Shown here piece by piece: positions 1-6,438 of a DNA stretch of 8,703 nucleotides. The DNA comes from DATESG01 sp035270925 (GTDB lineage Bacteria; Bacillota_I; Bacilli_A; RFN20; CAG-826), in the NCBI GenBank assembly GCA_035270925.1, contig DATESG010000022.1, positions 1-8,703 of the forward strand, written 5' to 3'. The translations under genes and the position numbers were made by a program. The notes under the pieces were generated by a model. It saw only the letters and a list, made by a program, of their open reading frames with translations, was not told the origin of the DNA and did not search any database. How positions within the stretch are numbered: the stretch's first letter is position 1; the number at the start of each line of letters is the position of its first letter.

Positions 1-248
1 AATTAGCAAAGGCTAATGACTATAAACTCGTAGTCACAACACTCTTAGAAGCGCAACCACTCGCTACCCTTTATAAAGATGACAAAATTATTCTTGTAAT
101 TGGCAATGAAGCAAGAGGTGTGAGTCCAAGTATTTTAACAATCGCTGACCTCAAATTAAAGATTACAATGAGTAATAAAATTGAATCACTGAATGCAGGA
201 ATCGCGGCCTCAATTATCATGCATCATCACTACAGTTTAAAACACTAA
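1..248 (+). CDS. TrmH/SpoU-family RNA 2'-O-methyltransferase, C-terminal part (5' end outside window)
   Basis: This is the last 81 codons of a gene that starts before the window; the reading frame begins at base 3 and ends with TAA at 246-248. The protein carries the two C-terminal signature motifs of SpoU methyltransferases (SPOUT fold): ILVIGNEARGVS, which builds the knotted S-adenosylmethionine site, and KITMSNKIESLNAGIAAS, which holds the SLN element and completes the cofactor pocket and dimer interface. The family transfers a methyl group from SAM to a ribose 2'-OH in rRNA or tRNA. Target specificity is set by the missing N-terminal part, so I do not name the substrate. In Bacillus a related gene (ysgA) also lies directly upstream of pheS, which supports the family call by synteny. 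No convincing terminator lies between its stop and the pheS promoter. Confidence 0.9.
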   Translation, partial: LAKANDYKLVVTTLLEAQPLATLYKDDKIILVIGNEARGVSPSILTIADLKLKITMSNKIESLNAGIAASIIMHHHYSLKH

Positions 249-285
249 AAGGCTGCCATTTTCTCGCTATAAATATTTTTTCTTA

Positions 286-294
286 TGATATAAT
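286..294 (+). promoter_or_regulatory. Extended -10 promoter for the pheS T-box operon
   Basis: TGATATAAT at 286-294 is a perfect TATAAT preceded by the TGn extension. No good -35 box lies at the right distance; the extended -10 could compensate. The predicted transcript start near 300-302 coincides with the start of the T-box Stem I, which supports the call. Confidence 0.75.
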
Positions 295-300
295 AAAGTT

Positions 301-500
301 GCAATGAAGAGGCGTAGTAATTATCTTCACTAATTAATAGGGACGAATGGGCAGTGGAACCATTCGAATTAGCGATAATGAATTCACCTCGGAGCAGGTT
401 GATGACCCGGTGGTTACGTTAAAACCAAAATTAAGTGCGTCTAACGAATTAGGATGGTACCACGGCAAGAGTCGTTCCTTATGGATGGCTTTTTTATTTT
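301..500 (+). promoter_or_regulatory. Phe-specific T-box riboswitch leader of pheST
   Basis: The leader folds into a recognisable T-box. Stem I is GAGG 309-312 with CCTC 387-390, ATTATC 320-325 with GATAAT 374-379, CTAATT 330-335 with AATTAG 367-372, and a distal hairpin CGAATGG 344-350 with CCATTCG 360-366 closed by a 9-nt loop. The specifier loop (313-319 facing 380-386) holds the AGTA motif on the 5' side and UUC at 383-385, which matches the GAA anticodon of tRNA-Phe. The T-box sequence AGGATGGTACCACGG is at 451-465. In the antiterminator, AGGA 451-454 pairs with TCCT 476-479 and ACG 462-464 pairs with CGT 473-475, leaving the bulge UGGU (455-458) to pair with the ACCA end of uncharged tRNA-Phe. 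The family acts by letting uncharged tRNA stabilise the antiterminator so that transcription continues. An open frame across 347-532 is only a by-product of this RNA. Confidence 0.93.
471..500 (+). terminator. Regulated intrinsic terminator of the T-box
   Basis: GTCG 471-474 plus TCC 476-478 pair with GGATGGC 483-489, with one bulged U at 475 and a 4-nt loop. The stem is followed by a T-rich tract at 490-501 (one A at 496). Its 5' arm reuses the bases that close the antiterminator, so the two structures exclude each other. It sits 12 nt before the pheS ATG, and the ribosome-binding site comes right after the T tract. Confidence 0.85.
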
Positions 501-512
501 TAGGAGGTAAAT

Positions 513-1553
513 ATGGCTATATTCAATTTTGAAACACTGCGTTTAGAGGTTCTTGAGGCAATTGATGCAAGTCAAACTTTAGAAATGCTCAGCACAGTTA
601 AGAACAATTATCTGGCAAAAAAAGGCAAGGTTAGTCTTTTATTAGGTGAAATTAAAAACATCGCTAATGAAGACAAAAAAGCCTATGGCGAGGCAGTTAA
701 CAATCTGCGCGATCAACTTGTTGAAAGTTTTTCATTACGGCAAACGCGTTTAGAGGAACAAGCTTTAAACGAAAAACTCGCACGTGAAAAGATTGATATC
801 ACGCTCCCAGGCACCAATGAAGATTGGGGTTACAAGAATCCTTTTTGGGTCATTAAAGATGAAATTGAACAAGTCTTTATTGAAATGGGTTATCTCGTAA
901 GTGAAGGTCCTGAACTCGAAACTGATGATTTTAACTTTACACTTTTAAATATTCCTAAAAACCACCCAGCTCGGGATATGCAAGATAGTTTCTATATTGA
1001 CGCTAACCGTTTAATGAGAACACACACCTCGCCTGTTCAAGCCAGAGTGATGCAAAGTATGCAAGGCAAAACCGATACAATTCGGATTGTTTGTCCTGGC
1101 AAAGTATATAGAAGAGATGACGACGATATGACGCATTCGCATCAATTTGGGCAAGTTGAAGGACTTTTGGTTGGTACTAATATTAATCTTGGTCATCTCC
1201 ACGCAACCTTGGATGTTTTTATTAAAAAAATGTTTGGTGAACAACGAGAAACAAGATTCCGCAGTTCATATTTTCCATTCACTGAACCAAGTGTTGAAGT
1301 TGATGTTAGCTGCCATGAATGTAATGGTAAAGGCTGCTCAACCTGTAAAGGAACGGGATGGATTGAGATTTTAGGCGGCGGAATGGTTAATCCTCAAGTC
1401 TTAAAATTAAATGGTTTTGACCCAGAAGTCTTTAGTGGCTTTGCATTTGGGATTGGGATTGAACGCGTGGCAATGCTACGTTATAAAATAGATGACATCA
1501 GACGTATTTATCAAAATGATATTCGCTTTTTAAAGCAATTTTCACGGAAGTAG
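513..1553 (+). CDS. pheS: Phenylalanine-tRNA ligase alpha subunit
   Basis: This is the catalytic subunit of the (alpha-beta)2 PheRS, which charges tRNA-Phe with phenylalanine in the cytoplasm. The 346-residue length is normal. The N-terminal ~90 residues form the tRNA-contacting coiled-coil arm; the class II catalytic core follows. Visible motifs are RTHTSPVQ (R169-Q176), the substrate-site segment HSHQFGQVEG (from H208), and motif 3 GFAFGIGIERVAML (G309 onward, R318). A four-cysteine knuckle, C267-x2-C270-x4-C275-x2-C278, followed by KGTGWIEILGGGM, is the form common in Firmicutes and absent in E. coli PheS. A strong AGGAGG at 502-507 precedes the ATG by 5 nt. pheT follows after 9 nt. Expression is controlled by the T-box upstream. 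Confidence 0.98.
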   Translation: MAIFNFETLRLEVLEAIDASQTLEMLSTVKNNYLAKKGKVSLLLGEIKNIANEDKKAYGEAVNNLRDQLVESFSLRQTRLEEQALNEKLAREKIDITLPGTNEDWGYKNPFWVIKDEIEQVFIEMGYLVSEGPELETDDFNFTLLNIPKNHPARDMQDSFYIDANRLMRTHTSPVQARVMQSMQGKTDTIRIVCPGKVYRRDDDDMTHSHQFGQVEGLLVGTNINLGHLHATLDVFIKKMFGEQRETRFRSSYFPFTEPSVEVDVSCHECNGKGCSTCKGTGWIEILGGGMVNPQVLKLNGFDPEVFSGFAFGIGIERVAMLRYKIDDIRRIYQNDIRFLKQFSRK

Positions 1554-1562
1554 GTTAGAAAT

Positions 1563-3959
1563 ATGTTAGTTTCACGGAAAATATTAAGCCAATTTGTCAA
1601 TTTATCAGAAATTAGTGATGAGACAATTGCTCACACACTAACTTTCGCGGGAATTGAAGTTGAAGACTTTTATCCATTAGCGGTCGGCACTAATCTTGTA
1701 ATCGGTCAAATTCTTAAAATTCACGATGTTGAAGGAAGTAGTCATCTTCATCTTTTAGAAGTTGATCGCGGAGCAAAATACGGTGTCACAAACATTATTT
1801 GTGGTGCGCCCAATGTTAAATTAGGGGCCAAGGTTATTGTTGCGCTTGAAGGTGCTGTTTTAAAAGATATCACGATTAAACCAACGGTCATCCACGGTCA
1901 TGAAAGTAACGGGATGTGTTGCTCCTTACTAGAATTAGGCGTTGATCAAAAATATTTAAGTGAAGATGATGTTAAAGGTATTGCAATTTTAGAAGAAGAT
2001 GCCGAGGTTGGTAATGAGAAAGTCCTTGAATTTCTTGATTTAGACGACACAATTTTTGATGTCCGTCCACTTGCGAATCGTAGCGATGTGCTCGCGATTC
2101 ATAACTTAGCCCGCGAACTTGGTGCACTGTTTAGCCGCAAGGTTCGCATATCCGAATTTGATGCAAAAGTGACAAAAGAGGCAAGTGTCAGCGTTAAAAC
2201 TGAAAGCCCAAATTGTCGACAATTCGCAATTAAAGAAATGTATGGCATTAAAGTTGGACCCTCGCCTAAATGGCTTGTAAATAGCCTTGTCGCGCTTGGT
2301 CAACGTTCAATTAATAATATCGTCGACATTGGAAATTATGTCATGCTTTTAACCGGCCAACCATTACACATGTATGATTTAGATAAACTTAAATCGCGCG
2401 ACTTCACTGTCCGTGATGATTTACAAACTAAATTTATTGGTCTTGATAACCATGAATACGATTTAATTCCCGGGGACCTTGTTGTTTTAGCAGGCGGAAA
2501 ACCCGTTGGGATTGCTGGTGTTTTAGGTGGAAGCACGACTGCAGTTAGCGAAACTACGAAAAATATCGCGATTGAAGCTGCGTATTTTGATCGCGCTGCT
2601 ATTAGAGTCACCTCGATTAGATTAAACCTTATGAGTGAAGCCTCACAAAGGTTTGCCAAAGGAATCAATCCTCATCAAACCGAAGCTACGCTCAACTTCA
2701 CCGCGATGCTAATTAGTAACATTTGCGGAGTAAAGGAACAAGCTAATATTGTTAATGATGACCACGTTGACCATAATCCAACGATCATCGCCTTAACATA
2801 TTCATATCTTAACAATCTCTTAGGGACTGAATTTAGCCGTGAAATGATTGTTGAAACTTTTGAAAGACTTTCGATTCGGGTGACGGAACGCGATGATTTA
2901 CTTTATGCCGTTATTCCTCCTTATCGGATAGATATAACTTCGAAAGCCGATTTGGCCGAAGAGTTGATCCGTCTCCTCGGCTTTTATAACGTAAATAGCG
3001 TTTTGCCAATGTTGACCAGTGTGGCTGGTGGTTATTCCGAAAGCCAAAGTAAGACTAATCTGGTGAGAAAACTCATGCAAAGTCGTGGTTTATACGAAAC
3101 TTTAACCTACACACTTGTTAGTGAACAAGAAGTTGAAAGTTTTAAGTTTGTGAATAAGGGTCAAGCAATCGCCCTTGCCCATCCAATGAGTCCTGATCAT
3201 AAATTCTTAAGATTAAATCTTTTGCCTTCACTCTTAAGCGTTGCCCAATATAACTATGCACGTCAACAAACTAACTTTGCACTTTTTGAAACAAGTGATG
3301 TTTATAGTGAAACCGACCGAAATAAGCATCTAGGAGTAATTTTAGTTGGCGAATATCTTCAAAGAGGATTGCTTAGTAAGCGGCCATATGACTTCTATGA
3401 TGCCAAAGGCCTTGTTGAATCTTTGTTCTCACTTTTAGAAATCAAACTAGGGCGTTACCAAATTGAGCCACTTACAAGTGCACAATTCGGCTTCCATCCT
3501 GGCCGTAGTGCTAGTATTATGATCGGTAAAACTTTAGTCGGCGTCTTCGGCGAACTACATCCTAAAGCCTTAAGCGAACGTAATTTTAACAAAACGTCCG
3601 TGATTGGTCTCGAACTTAATCTCTCGGCTGTGTTTGAACTGCAAGTTAGTCAAACGAAAATGACACCAGTTTCCCTTTATCCAAGTGTGAGCCGCGATTT
3701 AGCACTTGTAGTCGCCAGTGATATTAGCGCCAAAACGATTATCGATGAGATCAAAAAGGTTGACCGAAAAATTATTAAAGACGTCCAAATATTTGATGTA
3801 TATACTGGTCAACATGTAGAGGAAAACTCGCAATCAATTGCCCTAAAAATAACCTACCAAGATGAAAGTAAAACATTGACCGATAACGATATCAAGCTAG
3901 TTGAAGATAAAATCAAAACAATTCTTGATAAGAAGTTTAGTGTCAGGTTAAGAGCGTAA
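1563..3959 (+). CDS. pheT: Phenylalanine-tRNA ligase beta subunit
   Basis: This is the large subunit of PheRS, which binds the tRNA and removes mischarged Tyr. The 798-residue length is full. Domains run in the expected order: an N-terminal module, an EMAP-like tRNA-binding OB fold (about 40-150, NLVIGQILKI...), the B3/B4 editing domain (about 215-390, with GQPLHMYDLDKL and the conserved RFAKGINP stretch), B5 (about 400-470), a catalytic-like core, and a C-terminal FDX-ACB anticodon-binding domain from about residue 705 (YPSVSRDLALVV, IFDVYTG, KTLTDNDI, ending SVRLRA). No frameshift or missing domain is visible. The start ATG lies 9 nt after the pheS stop with only a weak Shine-Dalgarno (AGGTTAGAA), so translation is probably coupled to pheS. 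Confidence 0.98.
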   Translation: MLVSRKILSQFVNLSEISDETIAHTLTFAGIEVEDFYPLAVGTNLVIGQILKIHDVEGSSHLHLLEVDRGAKYGVTNIICGAPNVKLGAKVIVALEGAVLKDITIKPTVIHGHESNGMCCSLLELGVDQKYLSEDDVKGIAILEEDAEVGNEKVLEFLDLDDTIFDVRPLANRSDVLAIHNLARELGALFSRKVRISEFDAKVTKEASVSVKTESPNCRQFAIKEMYGIKVGPSPKWLVNSLVALGQRSINNIVDIGNYVMLLTGQPLHMYDLDKLKSRDFTVRDDLQTKFIGLDNHEYDLIPGDLVVLAGGKPVGIAGVLGGSTTAVSETTKNIAIEAAYFDRAAIRVTSIRLNLMSEASQRFAKGINPHQTEATLNFTAMLISNICGVKEQANIVNDDHVDHNPTIIALTYSYLNNLLGTEFSREMIVETFERLSIRVTERDDLLYAVIPPYRIDITSKADLAEELIRLLGFYNVNSVLPMLTSVAGGYSESQSKTNLVRKLMQSRGLYETLTYTLVSEQEVESFKFVNKGQAIALAHPMSPDHKFLRLNLLPSLLSVAQYNYARQQTNFALFETSDVYSETDRNKHLGVILVGEYLQRGLLSKRPYDFYDAKGLVESLFSLLEIKLGRYQIEPLTSAQFGFHPGRSASIMIGKTLVGVFGELHPKALSERNFNKTSVIGLELNLSAVFELQVSQTKMTPVSLYPSVSRDLALVVASDISAKTIIDEIKKVDRKIIKDVQIFDVYTGQHVEENSQSIALKITYQDESKTLTDNDIKLVEDKIKTILDKKFSVRLRA

Positions 3960-3961
3960 TT

Positions 3962-4456
3962 ATGAGAATTAATACCAGTTTAGCAATCAGACAACCACTC
4001 GTACTGGAAGAGAGTGTCGATTTTAGCACCGCGGATTATAGTGCAAGTTATTCACTTAAAAACATTCGTGATTTACGGGTGAAAGCAGTGACAACCCTTG
4101 TTGATACACTCTTTAAAATTGAAGTATCGCTAAGTTGCATTCTTTCTTTAGAATGCGCTTATTCGCTAGAGATATTTGAACAAGGTTTAGAAATCGAAGA
4201 TATCTTTTATTTTTCAAACAATGCCGAAGATGAAGATGAAGATGTCTATTATGAAAAAGGCACCTTCATTGACCTTGATCCATATCTATTTGGCCTAATC
4301 CTCGCTCATATTCCGCTTCGCGTAATTAAACCAGGCGCCAAACGTCCAGTCAGCGGCGATAACTTTGTTGTCCAAACTGAAGAAGAATACTACCAAGAAC
4401 GTGAGGGCATGAATAATCCCTTCGCTGAACTTGATCTCGAAGATTTCATCGACTAA
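3962..4456 (+). CDS. YceD/DUF177 family protein
   Basis: This 164-residue soluble acidic protein matches the DUF177 (YceD) family by overall architecture. It has an N-terminal beta-rich part, a CxxxxxC-containing strand region (C59 and C65, CILSLECAYSLEIF), an acidic segment EDEDEDVYY near residue 92, then a (I)DLDPYLFGLILAHIPLRV helix that matches the family's vDL...ilLalP region, and the C-terminal NPFAELDLE that corresponds to the usual DPR/NPFAxLxxL end. The family is associated with 23S rRNA accumulation and normally sits beside rpmF (ribosomal protein L32). Here rpmF is absent and the gene is the last of the pheST operon, starting 2 nt after the pheT stop with no clear Shine-Dalgarno, so coupling is likely. 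The molecular function is not established from sequence. The family call is moderately strong; I see no better alternative. Confidence 0.72.
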   Translation: MRINTSLAIRQPLVLEESVDFSTADYSASYSLKNIRDLRVKAVTTLVDTLFKIEVSLSCILSLECAYSLEIFEQGLEIEDIFYFSNNAEDEDEDVYYEKGTFIDLDPYLFGLILAHIPLRVIKPGAKRPVSGDNFVVQTEEEYYQEREGMNNPFAELDLEDFID

Positions 4457-4470
4457 AATTTATTTCACCT

Positions 4471-4499
4471 AAAGGCCCATATAATAGGGTCTTTTTTTG
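4471..4499 (+). terminator. Intrinsic terminator after pheS-pheT-yceD
   Basis: AAAGGCCC at 4471-4478 pairs with GGGTCTTT at 4487-4494 (one G-U pair) around an 8-nt AT loop, followed by seven T at 4492-4498. It lies 15 nt after the yceD stop and separates the PheRS operon from the division cluster. Confidence 0.9.
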
Positions 4500-4536
4500 T
4501 TGTCTAAAACTAATTACAAATATTTTCCCTTTTCTC

Positions 4537-4566
4537 TTTACAAAGTAATTGACTATTAACTATAAT
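4537..4566 (+). promoter_or_regulatory. Promoter of the mraZ-rsmH unit
   Basis: The -10 box is TATAAT at 4561-4566 (perfect). The -35 box is TTTACA at 4537-4542 with an 18-bp spacer, one mismatch from TTGACA. The transcript should start near 4573, about 30 nt before the mraZ ATG. TTGACT at 4549-4554 is only 6 bp from the -10 and is not used as its -35. Confidence 0.8.
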
Positions 4567-4575
4567 GAAGTTATC

Positions 4576-4600
4576 AAAAGTGGGAGGAAGTGGGAGATAG
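4576..4600 (+). promoter_or_regulatory. MraZ operator: two TGGGA direct repeats overlapping the Shine-Dalgarno
   Basis: AAGTGGGAG occurs twice in tandem with a 10-bp period: TGGGA at 4581-4585 and at 4591-4595, five bases apart. Known MraZ boxes in E. coli are TGGGN direct repeats separated by 5 nt, and MraZ boxes in mycoplasmas also contain an AAAGTG core, so spacing and sequence both fit autoregulation. The boxes lie just downstream of the predicted transcript start. The second box provides GGGAG 4592-4596, the likely ribosome-binding site of mraZ. Confidence 0.85.
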
Positions 4601-4601
4601 T

Positions 4602-5039
4602 ATGTTTTTTGGAACCTTTAATCATAACCTAGACAACAAAGGTCGCATGGTCATACCTAGCAAGTTTCGCAAGTCAATTGGTGAAAGTGCCAAGGTTTAC
4701 ATCATCGAGGGTTTTGAAGGTTGCCTTAGTATTTATCCTGAAGAACATTTTCAAACTCTAATTGTTTCAACACAAAAACTCCAATTCACGAACAGTAATG
4801 ATCGTGCTTATATGCGAACGATATATGCAAGCATGGTTGAAATCGAAATTGATAGTCACAACCGCTTAAATATTCCTAAATCAGTCCTAGACCAATATAA
4901 AATAAGTAGCGATGTCAGTGTCGTCGGTGTCGGTGATCACTTCGAAATTTGGAATCAACAAGCTTTCGAAAAATATCGGGCTAACACCAGCCAAAACTTA
5001 AGTGGGATTGCTGATAAGCTCGGAACTGTCCGTGAGTGA
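4602..5039 (+). CDS. mraZ: Transcriptional regulator MraZ
   Basis: MraZ is a ring-forming DNA-binding protein with two SpoVT/AbrB-like halves that regulates its own dcw operon by binding tandem TGGG boxes. Both halves are present: DNKGRMVIP at residues 11-19 and DSHNRLNIP at 84-92; the second motif has N in place of the usual G. I chose ATG 4602, giving 145 residues (the family is about 140-150 and begins M-F-x-G); a GTG at 4590 is in frame but lies inside the operator with a ribosome site only 2 nt away. The promoter and MraZ boxes are directly upstream. The TGA stop overlaps the start of rsmH, so the two genes are co-transcribed and probably translationally coupled. Confidence 0.96.
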   Translation: MFFGTFNHNLDNKGRMVIPSKFRKSIGESAKVYIIEGFEGCLSIYPEEHFQTLIVSTQKLQFTNSNDRAYMRTIYASMVEIEIDSHNRLNIPKSVLDQYKISSDVSVVGVGDHFEIWNQQAFEKYRANTSQNLSGIADKLGTVRE

Positions 5040-5976
5040 GCATGAGCCAGTCCTCCTAGGCGAAGTATTAGAGGGACTTAATCTTAAGAAAAACTCTATT
5101 GTTGTTGATCTGACGCTCGGACGAGCAGGACATAGTAGTGAAATTTTAAAAAGAATTCCGAATGGCCATCTCTACGCTTTTGATCAAGATATTGCCGCGA
5201 TTGAAAGTTCAAAAGCGACTTTAGAACAAATTGGTACTAACTTTACGCTAATTCACGCTAATTTCGTCAACCTTAAAGATAACTTAGAATACCTAAAAGT
5301 CGATAAAGTTGATGCGATGCTCCTAGATTTAGGTGTTTCTAGTCCACAGTTTGATCAAGCTGGTCGTGGATTCTCTTATCGCTATGATGCGGTTCTTGAT
5401 ATGAGAATGGACCAAGACCATAATCATCTAACTGCTGAAATCGTCATAAATACATATTCAATTCAGGAATTAAGTCGAATTTTCCGTGAGTATGCCGAAA
5501 ATAAATTTGCTGGACGTATTGCTTATAACATCGTTAAGACTCGTGAAGTCAAACCGATTAGAACGACCTTCGAATTAGTTGATATCATTAAAAAAAGTCT
5601 TCCGGCCAAAGAACTAGCTAAAAAAGGTCATCCCGCCAAAACAATCTTCCAAGCCTTAAGAATTGTTGTTAACAATGAACTCGAAGTCTTAGAAAAGTGT
5701 TTGGTTCAAGCCTTGGATCTATTATCAGTCAACGGACGAATTGCCGTCATCAGCTTCCATAGTTTAGAAGACCGAATTGTTAAAATCATCTTCAAAAATA
5801 TTACCACTGATAACAGTGGTCGCCGTGGTCCCCTTCGTCATCCAAGTGAAGAATTAGGACCAAGCTTCCAATTAGTTAATCGCAAGATTATTATTGCTAG
5901 CGAAGAAGAAAATATTCGTAACCCACGCGCTACGAGCGCGAAATTAAGAATCATCGAACGAAAGCGAGGTAGTTAG
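5032..5976 (+). CDS. rsmH: 16S rRNA (cytosine(1402)-N4)-methyltransferase RsmH
   Basis: RsmH (MraW) methylates N4 of C1402 in the decoding centre of 16S rRNA using SAM. Visible motifs are EHEPVLLGEVL at the N-terminus, the SAM-binding VVDLTLGRAGHS (24-35), LYAFDQD, the catalytic-region stretch DAMLLDLGVSSPQFDQAGRG, PAKTIFQALRIVVNNEL, ISFHSLEDRIVK (S241-E246 region) and the C-terminal NPRATSAKLR. I chose GTG 5032, which gives MSEHEPVLL and 314 residues, the usual family length, with a GGA at 5022-5024 as a weak ribosome site. An in-frame GTG at 5002 would add ten residues and has no ribosome site. The chosen start overlaps the last 8 nt of mraZ in another frame. It is followed after 1 nt by a small membrane protein gene. 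Confidence 0.95.
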   Translation: MSEHEPVLLGEVLEGLNLKKNSIVVDLTLGRAGHSSEILKRIPNGHLYAFDQDIAAIESSKATLEQIGTNFTLIHANFVNLKDNLEYLKVDKVDAMLLDLGVSSPQFDQAGRGFSYRYDAVLDMRMDQDHNHLTAEIVINTYSIQELSRIFREYAENKFAGRIAYNIVKTREVKPIRTTFELVDIIKKSLPAKELAKKGHPAKTIFQALRIVVNNELEVLEKCLVQALDLLSVNGRIAVISFHSLEDRIVKIIFKNITTDNSGRRGPLRHPSEELGPSFQLVNRKIIIASEEENIRNPRATSAKLRIIERKRGS

Positions 5977-5977
5977 T

Positions 5978-6220
5978 ATGATGAGAGATAAATTAGTTAA
6001 GACCGGACACAAAGCCTGGTATTACCGTTTCAGAAAATTAGGTGTTTTCACCGCTTTTATCATTGCCGGCGGCCTCGTAGCCATCGTTCCTGCCCGCCAA
6101 ATTTCAATCGAGATTAAAAACCTTCATGCCCAACAAGCTAATGAAGAAAACAGCCAAGAAGCCGCAGTAAATAGCGACTCGAGTGACACTTTGCTTGACG
6201 AAGAACTACTCAGTCTTTAA
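5978..6220 (+). CDS. Small single-pass membrane or secreted protein in the FtsL position
   Basis: This 80-residue protein has a basic N-terminus (residues 3-20, seven K/R), one hydrophobic segment at about 21-38 (LGVFTAFIIAGGLVAIVP), then a polar, acidic, Ser/Glu-rich tail with no hydrophobic part until LL near the end. Charge distribution predicts the N-terminus inside and the tail outside. The position after rsmH is that of ftsL, and the size class and topology agree, but FtsL normally has a 50-60 residue leucine-zipper coiled coil outside; only about ISIEIKNLHAQQANEEN resembles it. VPA at 37-39 could be a signal peptidase site, which would release a 41-residue acidic peptide. KLVKTGHKAW near the start loosely resembles the KxYKxGKxW signal motif. 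Coding is supported by a GAGG at 5966-5969 spaced 8 nt from ATG, the 1-nt gap to rsmH, and a terminator shortly after. I would call it a degenerate FtsL-like protein at best. Confidence 0.75.
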   Translation: MMRDKLVKTGHKAWYYRFRKLGVFTAFIIAGGLVAIVPARQISIEIKNLHAQQANEENSQEAAVNSDSSDTLLDEELLSL

Positions 6221-6229
6221 CTCGTTCAT

Positions 6230-6249
6230 AACTGGATTCTTATTCAGTT
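6230..6249 (+). repeat. Short inverted repeat before the terminator
   Basis: AACTGGA at 6230-6236 pairs with TTCAGTT at 6243-6249 (one G-U pair) around a 6-nt loop. There is no T tract behind it, so it is not a terminator itself; it may protect the transcript end or be chance. Confidence 0.4.
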
Positions 6250-6255
6250 AAAACT

Positions 6256-6294
6256 AAGGGCCAAATGGACTCTCTCCTCCAGCGGCCCTTTTTG
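6256..6294 (+). terminator. Intrinsic terminator after the mraZ-rsmH unit
   Basis: AAGGGCC 6256-6262 pairs with GGCCCTT 6284-6290, and an inner helix TGGA 6266-6269 pairs with TCCA 6278-6281 around an 8-nt pyrimidine loop. Five T follow at 6289-6293. It splits the division cluster into two transcription units. The next 90 nt (6295-6385) are AT-rich; I see only a weak TAGCA/TGCTA inverted repeat (6336-6340 with 6358-6362) and no gene there. Confidence 0.88.
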
Positions 6295-6385
6295 TTATAT
6301 TTATAGTATTAAAATAGTAGTTATATAGTATGATTTAGCATTTTAGCAGTAATCTAGTGCTATTCTTCAAACTATGCGGGTTTTC

Positions 6386-6414
6386 TTGTCAAAACTAATT
6401 ATATAAAGTATAAT
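6386..6414 (+). promoter_or_regulatory. Promoter of ftsA-ftsZ
   Basis: TTGTCA at 6386-6391, a 17-bp spacer and TATAAT at 6409-6414 form a near-consensus housekeeping promoter. The transcript should start at about 6420-6422, only 17-19 nt before the ftsA ATG. The stretch TTGTCAAAACTAATTA here recurs upstream of mraZ at 4500-4516 with a single extra T. Confidence 0.87.
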
Positions 6415-6438
6415 TACAAGTAGTTAAACAGATAAATT

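Noticed and set aside
347..532. 61-codon plus-strand open frame upstream of pheS
   Set aside because: It lies across the T-box Stem I, antiterminator and terminator and overlaps the pheS start; the RNA structure explains the sequence fully and no family resemblance is visible.
2336..2668. 110-codon minus-strand open frame inside pheT
   Set aside because: It is a shadow of the PheT editing domain; no independent support.
4549..4566. TTGACT followed by TATAAT as the mraZ promoter
   Set aside because: The spacing is 6 bp, far too short; TTTACA at 4537-4542 with 18 bp is the acceptable -35.
4590..4601. GTG start for mraZ, four residues upstream
   Set aside because: It falls inside the MraZ box repeat, its nearest ribosome site is only 2 nt away, and MraZ proteins start at the MFxG residues encoded from 4602.
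5037..5039. TGA read as Trp (Mycoplasma-type code)
   Set aside because: mraZ ends here at the normal family length, TGG is used for Trp in several genes, and no conserved Trp is encoded by TGA in this window.
5926..5940. Perfect 6-bp GC hairpin CGCGCT-acg-AGCGCG near the end of rsmH
   Set aside because: It lies within codons for the conserved RATSA motif, has no T tract, and is explained by coding.
6336..6362. TAGCA...TGCTA inverted repeat and TTTAGCATTTTAGCA direct repeat in the ftsA upstream spacer
   Set aside because: Five-base arms with a 17-nt gap in AT-rich DNA are expected by chance; no neighbouring signal supports an operator.
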